A DNA stretch of 64,000 bases, taken from Streptomyces sindenensis (GTDB taxonomy: Bacteria > Actinomycetota > Actinomycetes > Streptomycetales > Streptomycetaceae). The translations under genes were made by a program, and so were the position numbers. The stretch is from NCBI RefSeq assembly GCF_014649035.1, contig NZ_BMSG01000001.1, positions 310,001 to 374,000 on the forward strand. The letters are read 5' to 3'. Shown piece by piece: positions 33,250 to 41,324 of the stretch (the first letter of the stretch is position 1; every line of letters begins with the position of its first letter). Below the pieces are notes generated by a model. It ran no database searches. It was not told the DNA's origin and worked only from the letters and a program-made list of their open reading frames with translations.

Positions 33250-34071
33250 GTGGTGGTCTTCGCCGGACAGGGCGATCCGCGCCGTTCCCTCTCCCTCCTG
33301 TGGCGTTCGGACGCCCCGCCGCCGACGCGCGGCGGCCCGGGGCCCAAGCCCCGGCTGAGCGTGGACGCGATCGTCGCGGCGGCCGTGGCGCTGGCGGACG
33401 AGGAGGGGATGGCGGCCCTGTCGATGCGCGCGGTCGGCGACCGGCTCGGACGCACGGCGATGGCGCTCTACACCTACGTCCCCGGCAAGAGCGAGCTGCT
33501 GGACCTGATGTACGACGCCGTCCACGCCGAACTGCCCACCGCGTACCCGGAGTCGGGCCCGGACGACTGGCGGGCGCCACTCACCGCCTGGGCCGGGGAG
33601 GTCCTGGAGTTCTACGTACGCCACCCGTGGGTGCTCCAGGTCTCGCAGGCGCGCCCGGTGCTGGGGCCGCACGAGTACGCGGGCCTGGACACGCTGGTGG
33701 CCCTGTTGCGCGCGACGGGCCTGCCGGCCGGGGTGGTGCGGCGGCTGGTGGGGACCCTGTTCCCGCTGGTTCGGGGTTCGGCGCAGGCGGTGGCCGACGC
33801 CCGGCTGGCCGCGGCGGCCACGGGGAGCTCCGACGAGGAGTGGTGGGCGGAGCGCTCGGCGGCCCTGCTGGAGCTGGTCCCCGACTTCGCGGAGCGCTTC
33901 CCCGCGGTGAGCCGCCTGGAGGCGGAGGGGCCGGTGGAGCCGCGTCCGGGAGCCGTGCCCGAAGGCGTCGACGCGGTGCCGTATCCGGAGCGGGAGGCCC
34001 GTGAGACCTTCCGGGTGGGGCTCGGGGTGCTGCTGGACGGGATCGAGGCGGCGCGCGCCGGGCGGCCCTGA
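33250..34071 (+). CDS. TetR-family repressor
   Basis: 273 residues from GTG 33250, with AAGGAG six bases upstream; earlier starts would overlap the operator. The HTH is VDAIVAAAVALADEEGMAAL then SMRAVGDRLGRTAMALYTYV. The C-terminal ligand domain fits the TetR_C class found with drug- and siderophore-related genes (WRAPLTAWAGEVLEFYVRHP). It is likely autoregulated and represses the divergent siderophore-interacting gene through the twin operator. Confidence 0.9.
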   Translation: MVVFAGQGDPRRSLSLLWRSDAPPPTRGGPGPKPRLSVDAIVAAAVALADEEGMAALSMRAVGDRLGRTAMALYTYVPGKSELLDLMYDAVHAELPTAYPESGPDDWRAPLTAWAGEVLEFYVRHPWVLQVSQARPVLGPHEYAGLDTLVALLRATGLPAGVVRRLVGTLFPLVRGSAQAVADARLAAAATGSSDEEWWAERSAALLELVPDFAERFPAVSRLEAEGPVEPRPGAVPEGVDAVPYPEREARETFRVGLGVLLDGIEAARAGRP

Positions 34072-34114
34072 CCGAGGCCAGGACCGCCCGGCGCGCCCAT
34101 GCGGCTCCAGGCGG

Positions 34115-34975
34115 CTACGGCTTGGGCAGCGCGCAGCCCTCACGGTCGAGGTCGATCCTGCTGCCGGCCCCGATGCACGGGACCATGTTGTACGTCTGCT
34201 GGGCGTAGTTGATGCCCTCGCGGACGGTCACGTTGCCGTTCTCGTCGACCTCGCACGGGTTGTTGTCCGTGCACTCCTGGCCGCTCTCGTTGCCGGTGTT
34301 GTTGACGGCGACCACCTTGCCGGTGGCGTCGTCGATCACCGGCGAGCCGGACGTGCCGCCGATGGTCCGGCACTCCGGGGTGTAGCGGACCGAGTCCCTC
34401 CAGGTCCACCGGCCTTCCTTGAGCTGGTGGACGAAGCCGTCGATGTCACAGCTGTAGGTGCGCTTCCAGTAGCCGGAGGCGACCGTGATGGCGGTGCCCG
34501 CCGTCGGGTGGGCGGTCTCCAGCTCCAGCGCCCGGATGCCGTACCTGTCCTCGATCTGCTGGTAGGTGCTGGTGAGTTCGTAGAGCGAGAGATCGGTGTC
34601 GGTCATGGTGCCGTACGCGATCTTGCCGGCCCTCAGGGTGCCGACACCCCGGCCCGAGGCGTTGAGCAGGGTGAACGTCCGGGAGGACGGCCGGTCGACG
34701 ACGACCTCGCCGGGTCCCGGGAAGCCGGTCTCCAGGCAGTGCCCGTTGGAGAGCACGAGGGCGGGGTCGGTGGGGGCGGCGTCGGGGGCGCGGACGACGG
34801 AGCCCGAACAGTTGCTGAGCGCGACGGTCCCGGCGAAGGTCACCGCCTTCGCCGCGGGGCCGGCCTTGGGCGCGGCTTCCTTTGCCTGCTGTGCGGGATC
34901 GGCTGCGACGGCGGGCGCGACGCCCGCTCCCAGGAGCAGGGCAGCAAGAAACGCACCGACGAGAGGCTTGTTCAT
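34115..34975 (-). CDS. secreted trypsin-like serine protease
   Basis: 286 residues from ATG 34975, preceded by GGAGG ten bases upstream. The signal peptide ends near AVAA at 24. The catalytic triad is seen as H79 in LVLSNGHCLE, an Asp in TDTDLSLYEL (D126 or D128) and S209 in GGTSGSPV. Several Cys could form disulfides (NCSGS, SCDIDG, ECRTI, ECTDNNPCEV, VPCIGAG, GCALP). It is an extracellular enzyme of unknown substrate. Its neighbours are unrelated, so it is probably a single-gene unit. Confidence 0.85.
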   Translation of the reverse strand: MNKPLVGAFLAALLLGAGVAPAVAADPAQQAKEAAPKAGPAAKAVTFAGTVALSNCSGSVVRAPDAAPTDPALVLSNGHCLETGFPGPGEVVVDRPSSRTFTLLNASGRGVGTLRAGKIAYGTMTDTDLSLYELTSTYQQIEDRYGIRALELETAHPTAGTAITVASGYWKRTYSCDIDGFVHQLKEGRWTWRDSVRYTPECRTIGGTSGSPVIDDATGKVVAVNNTGNESGQECTDNNPCEVDENGNVTVREGINYAQQTYNMVPCIGAGSRIDLDREGCALPKP

Positions 34976-35088
34976 GTGGGGGGTACCTCCAGTGATGCCA
35001 AGGGCCGGAGATCTTCCGGCTTTTGACATGCGCATGTTGGCGCAGATGTCAGGCCGTCACAAGAGGTCGATTCCGGCCGCCGCCACGG

Positions 35089-35640
35089 CTACCGCAGTCC
35101 CGGCCCCGCCACGGGCTCGGCGGCGGCCTCCGTCCCGGGCTCCTCCGCGCCCCGGTAGATGTGGTCACGGCCCCACGCACCCAGCGGCTCCAGCGCCGCG
35201 TTCAGCGAGAACCCCAGCGGGGTGAGCGAATACTCCACGCGCGGCGGCACCTCGGCATACACCTCGCGGTGCACGATGCCGTCGTCCTCCAGCTCCTTGA
35301 GATGGGAGCTGAGCACCTTCTCGGTCACCCCGGGCACGGCCCGCCGCAGCTCACCGAAGCGGCAGGTCTTCTCGTTCAGCGCCCACAGGATGAGCACCTT
35401 CCACTTGCCGCCGATGACATCCATCGCCGCGTCGATCCCGCAGACGAACGCCCCCGGCCGCCGCACGATCCGCTTCATCGCCCGTCCGTCCGTCATCGCG
35501 CGTCCGTCCGTCATCGCCTGACCGTCCGCCATCGCCCGTCCCCCTGTCATCAGCCGTCCACCCGCCATCCCCCGTGCAGCCGCCCTTTCCCGTGCACCCG
35601 CCATCTCCCGCGCCGCCCTCCCCGACCGGTCGCTGTCCAT
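35089..35640 (-). CDS. HxlR-family regulator with repetitive N-terminal leader
   Basis: The core (about residues 60-165 of this start) is a clear HxlR winged helix: CGIDAAMDVIGGKWKVLILW, GELRRAVPGVTEKVLSSHLK, then ELEDDGIVHREVYAEVPPRV and EYSLTPLG. Before it is a segment with a six-residue repeat (M-x-x-G-x-x, five units). The true start is uncertain: ATG 35640 keeps the leader, ATG 35478 begins right before the domain, and each repeat supplies another ATG. It is divergent from the reductase gene at 35706, which it probably controls; HxlR proteins often sense reactive electrophiles or redox stress. Confidence 0.75.
   Translation of the reverse strand: MDSDRSGRAAREMAGARERAAARGMAGGRLMTGGRAMADGQAMTDGRAMTDGRAMKRIVRRPGAFVCGIDAAMDVIGGKWKVLILWALNEKTCRFGELRRAVPGVTEKVLSSHLKELEDDGIVHREVYAEVPPRVEYSLTPLGFSLNAALEPLGAWGRDHIYRGAEEPGTEAAAEPVAGPGLR
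35479..35568. repeat. five 18-bp tandem repeats in the HxlR leader
   Basis: The repeats encode M-x-x-G-x-x units on the minus strand, two of them identical (MTDGRA). Each carries an ATG and a GGACGG-like purine run that could act as a weak ribosome site for the next ATG. The last repeat ends directly before the ATG at 35478. Confidence 0.75.
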
Positions 35641-35705
35641 GAGGTAACCACCCACTTCACAGTGCGTACTTGTAGCCGTCGGAGCCTTCGACCAGCCTAA
35701 TCGGC

Positions 35706-36524
35706 ATGTCCGACAACACTGTTGCCTCCGCCACGCCCGCCCCTCTCACCCTGCTCGGCCTCGGCGCGATGGGCGCCGCGCTCGCCCGCACCTGGCTCGC
35801 CGCCGGGCACCCCCTGACCGTGTGGAACCGCAGCCCCGGGAAGACCGCCGAACTCGCCGCCGCCGGGGCACGGGTGGCGGCGACGGCGGCCGAGGCGGTG
35901 GCCGCGAGCCCGCTCGTCGTGACCTGCCTGCTGGACGACGCCTCGGTCCGCGAGGCGCTGGCGGAGGCCGACCTCACGGGCAAGGACCTGGTCGACCTCA
36001 CGACCTCCACCCCGGCCGAGTCGCGGACCCGCGCGGCCCGGGCGAACGAGCGCGGTGCCCGTTTCCTGGACGGCGGGATCATGGCCGTACCGCCGATGAT
36101 CGGGGTGCCGGAGGCCGGGGGTTACGTCTTCTACAGCGGCTCCCGCGAGGTCTTCGACGCCCACCGCGAGACGCTGGCCGTGCCCGCCGCCACCCGGTAC
36201 GTCGGCGCCGACCCCGGCTTCGCCGCACTCCACGACGTGGCGCTGCTCAGTGCGATGACCGCCATGTTCGCCGGGGCCCGGCACGCGGCCGCGCTGGTGG
36301 CGGACGCGGGGATCGACCGAGACGCTTTCGGCGCCCTGCTGGCCGACTGGCTCACGGCGATGGCCCCGGCGACGGCGGGGTACGCGGGCGGGCCCGCGCC
36401 CGAGGACCCGACCAGCGCGGCCGTGGCGGCGGCGGGGGACGCGGCGCTGCTCCGTACGGCGGAGGAGCAGGGCGTCGGCACGGCGCTGCTGATCGCCTCG
36501 ACGGGGGCGATGACCGGCATGTGA
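35706..36524 (+). CDS. NAD(P)-dependent imine-reductase-like oxidoreductase
   Basis: 272 residues. The Rossmann motif is LTLLGLGAMGAALARTWLAA with NRS in strand 2 (VWNRSPGKTAEL), which suggests NADPH. It belongs to the 6-phosphogluconate/beta-hydroxyacid dehydrogenase superfamily, and GGIMAVPPMIGVPEAGGYVF followed by the all-alpha domain fits imine-reductase-like members. The C-terminal helix bundle is a little short. It is divergent from the HxlR gene with a 65-bp gap, a common regulator/reductase pairing. Confidence 0.85.
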   Translation: MSDNTVASATPAPLTLLGLGAMGAALARTWLAAGHPLTVWNRSPGKTAELAAAGARVAATAAEAVAASPLVVTCLLDDASVREALAEADLTGKDLVDLTTSTPAESRTRAARANERGARFLDGGIMAVPPMIGVPEAGGYVFYSGSREVFDAHRETLAVPAATRYVGADPGFAALHDVALLSAMTAMFAGARHAAALVADAGIDRDAFGALLADWLTAMAPATAGYAGGPAPEDPTSAAVAAAGDAALLRTAEEQGVGTALLIASTGAMTGM

Positions 36525-36575
36525 CGGTCCGCGTCGGGTGCCGGGGCGGACCGAGCGTGCCGGTGCCCCTCCGCG

Positions 36576-36905
36576 TCAGCCTTCGAACGCCGCGGTCTCC
36601 TTCGCGTACGTCACGGCCTGGAGCAGCGTCAGTCCGGGCTCAGCCTGGCGTAGGACCTTGATGGCCTCCACGGCATCCGCCGGGCCCTCGTACCCGGCGG
36701 CATCCAGCCGCCCTCGCACCCACCGGCCGCGCAGCTCCGCGTCCGGGCGCCCGGCGGACCGCTCCGCCAGCGCGAGGGCCCGCTCCAGTCCGGGGCGCTC
36801 GGCGTCCGGGGCGGTCTCCAGCGCACTGCGCAGTGCGGCGACGACATCGGGGGCGTCGCGGACGACGAGAACGGCGAGGGGCTGGGGCTTCCGGAACAGG
36901 CTCAT
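36576..36905 (-). CDS. small protein with L7/L12 C-terminal-like domain
   Basis: 109 residues. The N-terminal half is a charged helical segment (VVAALRSALETAPDAERPGL, ERALALAERSAGRP). The last 30 residues, AVEAIKVLRQAEPGLTLLQA then VTYAKETAA, resemble the ribosomal L7/L12 C-terminal fold (IKxxRxxxGLxLxEAKxxV) seen in many stand-alone Streptomyces hypotheticals. It is not itself a ribosomal stalk protein by length or composition. No function is proposed. Confidence 0.6.
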   Translation of the reverse strand: MSLFRKPQPLAVLVVRDAPDVVAALRSALETAPDAERPGLERALALAERSAGRPDAELRGRWVRGRLDAAGYEGPADAVEAIKVLRQAEPGLTLLQAVTYAKETAAFEG

Positions 36906-37053
36906 GATCCACCGCTACCCGGCCCGGGCCGGCTCTCACCGGAGTTGAGCAGGATCTGAGCCGCCGGGTCCGGGAGGGCCCCCGCCCAAGGCCCTGGACC
37001 GGGACCCCGATCCGAGGCCCCGCCCCAAAGCCCCGTCCCAAAGCCCCGGCCCA

Positions 37054-37079
37054 GGGCCTCGGTCCAGCGACCGAGGCCC
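37054..37079. repeat. 11-bp perfect hairpin before the N-acetyltransferase gene
   Basis: GGGCCTCGGTC at 37054-37064 pairs with 37069-37079 around CAGC. It lies in the divergent 239-bp gap, whose left part is a chain of GGCCCNGGNCC-like words. It could be an attenuator in the leader of the gene at 37145. Confidence 0.5.
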
Positions 37080-37144
37080 TCCGGAATCGCACCTCGGACC
37101 GCAGCCGGAGGCGCGCCCGCGCCCCGGCTGCGTACGGTCGGCGT

Positions 37145-37957
37145 ATGACACTCGACCTCGACGCGTACTTCGCCCGCATCGGCTGGACCGGGGAGCCCCG
37201 CCCCACCCTGGAGGTGCTGCGGTCCCTGCACCGGGCACATCTGTCCGGCATCCCGTTCGAGAACCTGGACGCCGTTCTCGGCTCGGCCCCGTCGTTGGCG
37301 CTCGACGACCTGGAGGCGAAGCTCGTGCGCAGCGAGCGCGGCGGCTACTGCTACGAGCACAACACCCTGTTCTCCACCGTCCTGCGGCAGCTCGGCTTCC
37401 CCGTGACGCTGCTGGTCGCCCGCGTGGTGCTGGGCGCGGCGCCGGGCGACATCCGGCCGCGCACGCACATGCTGATGAAGGTGGACGTGGAGGGGGAGCC
37501 GCACCCGTATCTGGCGGACGTCGGCTTCGGGGCGACCGGCGCCCTGATGGAGCCGATCCCGCTGGTGGAGGACGCCGAGCTGTTCGACGGCCCGCGTCAC
37601 CACCGGCTCGTCCACATCGCCCACGACGGCCCGCTGCCGATGTGGGAGCTCCGGGCGGAGAAGGGCGGCGCGTGGGAGGCGCAGTACGCGTTCACCCTGG
37701 AGCCGTTCGAGGCGCCGGACTACGAGGTGATCAACTGGCACATCGCGACGCATCCGCGCTCGCCGTTCCGGCAGGCGGTGTACGCGCAGCGCACCCGGCC
37801 CGACTCGCACCTGCTGCTGGCCGGACTGGACCTGGTGGAGACGGCCGACGACGGCACGGTCAAGGAGCGGACGCTGAAGGACGGCGACGAGGCGCTGCGG
37901 GTCCTGGCGGACGACTTCGGCATCCGGCTCCCGGAGGGCACCCGGCTGCCGGAGTGA
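37145..37957 (+). CDS. nat: arylamine N-acetyltransferase
   Basis: 270 residues, normal for bacterial NAT. The Cys-His-Asp triad is C69 in RGGYCYEHN, H108 in RPRTHMLMKV and D125 in YLADVGFGA. The N-terminal block is YFARIGWTGEPRPTLEVLRS and the central strands include VINWHIATHPRSPF. It transfers acetyl from acetyl-CoA to arylamines and hydrazines. It is a single-gene unit closed by a very strong terminator. Confidence 0.95.
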   Translation: MTLDLDAYFARIGWTGEPRPTLEVLRSLHRAHLSGIPFENLDAVLGSAPSLALDDLEAKLVRSERGGYCYEHNTLFSTVLRQLGFPVTLLVARVVLGAAPGDIRPRTHMLMKVDVEGEPHPYLADVGFGATGALMEPIPLVEDAELFDGPRHHRLVHIAHDGPLPMWELRAEKGGAWEAQYAFTLEPFEAPDYEVINWHIATHPRSPFRQAVYAQRTRPDSHLLLAGLDLVETADDGTVKERTLKDGDEALRVLADDFGIRLPEGTRLPE

Positions 37958-37980
37958 CGGCGCCGGGCGGTCAGCCCCCC

Positions 37981-38033
37981 GGCCGCACGGCCCCCGGCGG
38001 GGCGCGCCCTCGCCCGCCGGGGGCCGTGCGGCC
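37981..38033 (+). terminator. 21-bp perfect stem terminator
   Basis: The left arm at 37981-38001 (GGCCGCACGGCCCCCGGCGG plus G) pairs without mismatch with 38013-38033 around an 11-nt loop. It starts 23 bases after the stop. Confidence 0.9.
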
Positions 38034-38234
38034 CCCGCGTGGCGCATCTCACCGTCCCGGCCGCCCACGCCCCCTTTCCAAGCCGCGACGCCGCCCCGAC
38101 CGGGCGATCCCACGGTCCGGGGCGGCGGCGGGCATGGCGATGGAAGACGGAGCGGGACGGGGGCACGCCCCGGAGGGAGTACGCCGGGACCAATCCCCGC
38201 GCACCCCGCGAAACGCCGCCGTAAGCTCGCGGAC

Positions 38235-39446
38235 ATGCAGGTCATCCAGTCCACGAAGCTCGCCAATGTCTGTTACGAGATCCGGGGCCCCGTGCTGGAG
38301 GAGGCGATGCGGCTGGAAGCGGCCGGTCAGCGCATCCTCAAGCTGAACACGGGCAACCCGGCCGCGTTCGGGTTCGAGTGCCCGCCGGAGATCCTCGAGG
38401 ACATCCTGCGCAACGTCGCGGGCGCGCACGGCTACGGCGACGCGAAGGGCCTGCTGTCCGCGCGCCGCGCGGTGATGCAGCACTACCAGACCAAGGGCAT
38501 CGAGCTCGACGTCGAGGACATCTACCTGGGCAACGGCGTCTCCGAGCTGATCCAGATGTCGATGCAGGCGCTGCTGGACGACGGCGACGAGGTGCTCGTA
38601 CCGGCTCCCGACTACCCGCTGTGGACCGCCTCGGTCTCGCTGGCGGGCGGGACGGCCGTGCACTACCGGTGCGACGAGCAGTCCGACTGGATGCCGGACC
38701 TCGCGGACATCGAGCGGAAGATCACCGACCGCACCAAAGCCCTGGTGATCATCAACCCGAACAACCCGACCGGCGCGGTGTACGACGACGAAATGCTGCG
38801 CGGTCTCACCGAGATCGCCCGGCGGCACAACCTGATCGTCTGCTCCGACGAGATCTACGACCGGATCCTCTACGACGGCGCGACCCACACCCCGACGGCG
38901 GCCCTCGCCCCGGACCTCATGGTGCTGACCTTCAACGGGCTCTCCAAGAACTACCGGGTGGCCGGCTACCGCTCCGGCTGGATGGCCGTCTGCGGCCCGA
39001 AGGCGCACGCCACCTCGTACATCGAGGGGCTGACGATCCTCGCCAACATGCGGCTCTGCGCCAACATGCCCTCGCAGCACGCGGTGGCCACCGCGCTCGG
39101 CGGACGGCAGTCGATCGAGGACCTGGTGCTGCCCGGCGGCCGGATCCTGGAGCAGCGGAACACGGCGTACGACCTGCTGACCTCGATCCCCGGGGTGACG
39201 TGCGTCAAGCCGAAGGGTGCGCTGTACCTCTTCCCCCGGCTCGACCCCAAGGTCTACAAGATCAAGGACGACCGGCAGATGGTGCTCGACCTGCTGCGGG
39301 CCGAGAAGATCATGGTCGTGCAGGGCACCGGGTTCAACTGGCCCGAGCCCGATCACTTCCGGATCGTCACGCTGCCGACGGTCGAGGACCTGACCGACGC
39401 GGTGACCCGGATCGGCACCTTCCTGGACGGTTACGGACAGCCGTAG
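38235..39446 (+). CDS. alanine-type PLP aminotransferase
   Basis: 403 residues, class I/II aminotransferase of the AlaA/AlaT group. The PLP Lys is K238 in FNGLSKNYRVAGYR. Other landmarks are ILKLNTGNPAAFGF, GNGVSELIQMSMQALLDDGD, EVLVPAPDYPLWTASVSLAG, VIINPNNPTGAVYD and VCSDEIYDRILYD. It probably interconverts alanine and pyruvate with glutamate/2-oxoglutarate. ATG 38235 begins a typical MQVIQSTKLANVCYEIRGPV N-terminus. Confidence 0.9.
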   Translation: MQVIQSTKLANVCYEIRGPVLEEAMRLEAAGQRILKLNTGNPAAFGFECPPEILEDILRNVAGAHGYGDAKGLLSARRAVMQHYQTKGIELDVEDIYLGNGVSELIQMSMQALLDDGDEVLVPAPDYPLWTASVSLAGGTAVHYRCDEQSDWMPDLADIERKITDRTKALVIINPNNPTGAVYDDEMLRGLTEIARRHNLIVCSDEIYDRILYDGATHTPTAALAPDLMVLTFNGLSKNYRVAGYRSGWMAVCGPKAHATSYIEGLTILANMRLCANMPSQHAVATALGGRQSIEDLVLPGGRILEQRNTAYDLLTSIPGVTCVKPKGALYLFPRLDPKVYKIKDDRQMVLDLLRAEKIMVVQGTGFNWPEPDHFRIVTLPTVEDLTDAVTRIGTFLDGYGQP

Positions 39447-39476
39447 ACCGATCACGCTTCCGGACCATGGACAACT

Positions 39477-39491
39477 TTAGACTCGTTCCAA
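39477..39491. promoter_or_regulatory. Fur/PerR-like box
   Basis: TTAGACTCGTTCCAA matches the 7-1-7 Fur-family pattern TTAGAATCATTCTAA at 12 of 15 positions and is partly palindromic. It lies between a poor -35 and TAGGAT (39494-39499), a good -10 for the gene at 39528. Repression by a metal- or peroxide-sensing Fur-family protein is inferred. Confidence 0.6.
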
Positions 39492-39527
39492 TGTAGGATG
39501 GTCGCACGCACCCTCGGGAGGCCATCC

Positions 39528-39935
39528 ATGTACGAGCCGATCCGCAGCCCCTCGGTCCACAGCCCGGCCGACGACGCGGACTTTCCGCACCGCAGCCGTG
39601 AGGAGGAGCTGGACATCCAGCTCGCCGGGCACCTGGCCGCCCTCCTCGCGGTCACCGACGAGCTGGGCCTGGGCGCCGCGGGTGACCGTATCGCCGAGCA
39701 GGTGGCCCGGCTGCGCGGCGCCCCGCCCGCCCGGCACGCCGGGCTGACCGCCGCCGCCCCCGCGAACCTCCACCGCCGCGCCCACACCCTCGCGGGCCGG
39801 GCCCTGCTGGTGGCCGCGTCCCGCGCCGACACGACCGCCGCCATCCTCTCCGCCGAGCGGATGGACGCCCACACCGCGGCCCTCGCCGCCCTCGCCGACC
39901 CCGCCTCCTCCGCGCGGCTGGTCGGCGCCCACTGA
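39528..39935 (+). CDS. small conserved Streptomyces protein under a Fur-like box
   Basis: 135 residues from ATG 39528 with GGGAGG upstream; a start ten codons earlier has no site. All-helical: a first helix (EEELDIQLAGHLAALLAVTD, ELGLGAAGDRIAEQVARLRG) and a second region RRAHTLAGRALLVAASRADT. No TM and no metal-ligand pattern. I recognise the type as conserved in streptomycetes but not its function. The candidate Fur box over its promoter suggests iron or peroxide response. Confidence 0.65.
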   Translation: MYEPIRSPSVHSPADDADFPHRSREEELDIQLAGHLAALLAVTDELGLGAAGDRIAEQVARLRGAPPARHAGLTAAAPANLHRRAHTLAGRALLVAASRADTTAAILSAERMDAHTAALAALADPASSARLVGAH

Positions 39936-39939
39936 CGGC

Positions 39940-39974
39940 CCCGGTCCGCGCGCCTCGGCGGCGTGCGGACCGGG
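39940..39974 (+). terminator. 10-bp stem terminator
   Basis: CCCGGTCCGC at 39940-39949 pairs with 39965-39974 around a 15-nt loop, five bases after the stop codon. Confidence 0.75.
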
Positions 39975-40116
39975 TGCCACGGATCCCGGAGGCTCCGCGC
40001 CCGCCGCCGGCCCGCCACCGCCCCGCCGCCGGTCCGTTGCGTTCTGGGATGGCTCCTTCATCTGCCGTCCACCCGACTCGGCCCGGAATGTGGGTTTCCG
40101 CGAGCACGCTGCACGG

Positions 40117-41271
40117 GTGAGACGCATCGTGGGAATCGTCCTGGCGGTCTTCCTGATCGCCGGTGTGGCAGCGGCCGTCGCCCTGGGCCGTGACAGCGGG
40201 GCCGGCGGGGACAGCGGCACGGCCGCGAAGACCGTGCGCGGGGTGATCGGATCGGAGAAGGCCGAGTTCTTCGCCGACCCCGACACCGTGAAGGCCCTCG
40301 CGGCCCACGGGTTCACCGTCCGGACGGAGACCTCCGGATCCTGGGCGATGGACCGACTGCCCCTGAAGGGTTACGACTTCGCCTTCCCCGGCTCCAAGGC
40401 CCCGGCCGATGAGCTGAGCCGGAGCGCCGAGACCCGCGGCGGCCCGCTGCGGCCGTTCTACTCACCGCTCGTCGTGGTGGCCCACCGCAACGCCGCCGAG
40501 GTCCTGGCGGCCAACGGCCTCGCCCGGCTGCGGACGGGCGCGCCGGAAGCGACCGACGGGCCCGGCGGCGCGGACGGGCCGGGCGGCGGGTCCAAGTGGG
40601 CCACGCAGGGGACGCTGCTCATGGGCCCCTACCTGGCGGCGGCCGAGGACGACCGCACCTGGCAGCAGCTCAAGGGAGCTTCCGGACATGCCGAGTTGAG
40701 CGGCACGGTGTTCATCACGAGCACCGATCCCGTCACGTCCAACTCCGGCGCGCTCTACCTCGCCGCCGCCTCGTACGCCGCCGACGGCGGCCGGGTGGCC
40801 ACGGACGCGAAGGCGGTGGAGCGCACGGCGCCCCTGCTGCGCAAGCTCGTCCAGGTGCAGGGCGCGCAGCAGACCAGCAGCGACGCGCCGTTCCGCGACT
40901 TCATCAGCGGGGTCGGCAATCCTCTCGTGCTGGTCTACGAGTCACAGGTGGCCTCCCTCCTGATGAACGGTCAGCGACAGGAGGTCGGCGACCTCGTCGT
41001 CCTCTACCCCGACACCACGGTCTCCAGCGACCACACCCTCGTACCGCTGACCGATCACGGCCGCGAGCTGGGCGAGCTGCTGTCCACCGACCCCGGGCTG
41101 CGGAAGCTGGCGGTACGGCACGGCTTCCGGCCGCAGGGCGCCGCGGCCGAGTTCACCGCCGCCACGGCCGGCCACACCGCCTACATCGACCAGCGGCTGA
41201 CCGGCGTGCGCCAGGCGCCCGTGCCCACCGCGGAGCTGCTGCGCTCGATGGCACGGCGGGCCCGCGGCTGA
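40117..41271 (+). CDS. membrane-anchored solute-binding-like protein
   Basis: 384 residues from GTG 40117 (GTG 40090 is possible). One N-terminal TM/signal anchor (RRIVGIVLAVFLIAGVAAAV) is followed by a periplasmic-binding-type domain: VRGVIGSEKAEFFADPDTVK, YDFAFPGSKAPADEL, FYSPLVVVAHRNAAEVLAAN, and VFITSTDPVTSNSGALYLAA, the SNSG loop being typical of substrate-binding proteins. First gene of a four-gene operon with a TelA-like protein and a second binding protein fused to vWA. No ABC permease or ATPase is linked, so transport is unlikely; sensing or a scaffold role is inferred. Confidence 0.75.
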   Translation: MRRIVGIVLAVFLIAGVAAAVALGRDSGAGGDSGTAAKTVRGVIGSEKAEFFADPDTVKALAAHGFTVRTETSGSWAMDRLPLKGYDFAFPGSKAPADELSRSAETRGGPLRPFYSPLVVVAHRNAAEVLAANGLARLRTGAPEATDGPGGADGPGGGSKWATQGTLLMGPYLAAAEDDRTWQQLKGASGHAELSGTVFITSTDPVTSNSGALYLAAASYAADGGRVATDAKAVERTAPLLRKLVQVQGAQQTSSDAPFRDFISGVGNPLVLVYESQVASLLMNGQRQEVGDLVVLYPDTTVSSDHTLVPLTDHGRELGELLSTDPGLRKLAVRHGFRPQGAAAEFTAATAGHTAYIDQRLTGVRQAPVPTAELLRSMARRARG

Positions 41272-41324
41272 CGACGCCCCCGGCCGGCCCACAGCCCAGC
41301 CCTCGCAGTCAGGAGACCTCCGCC

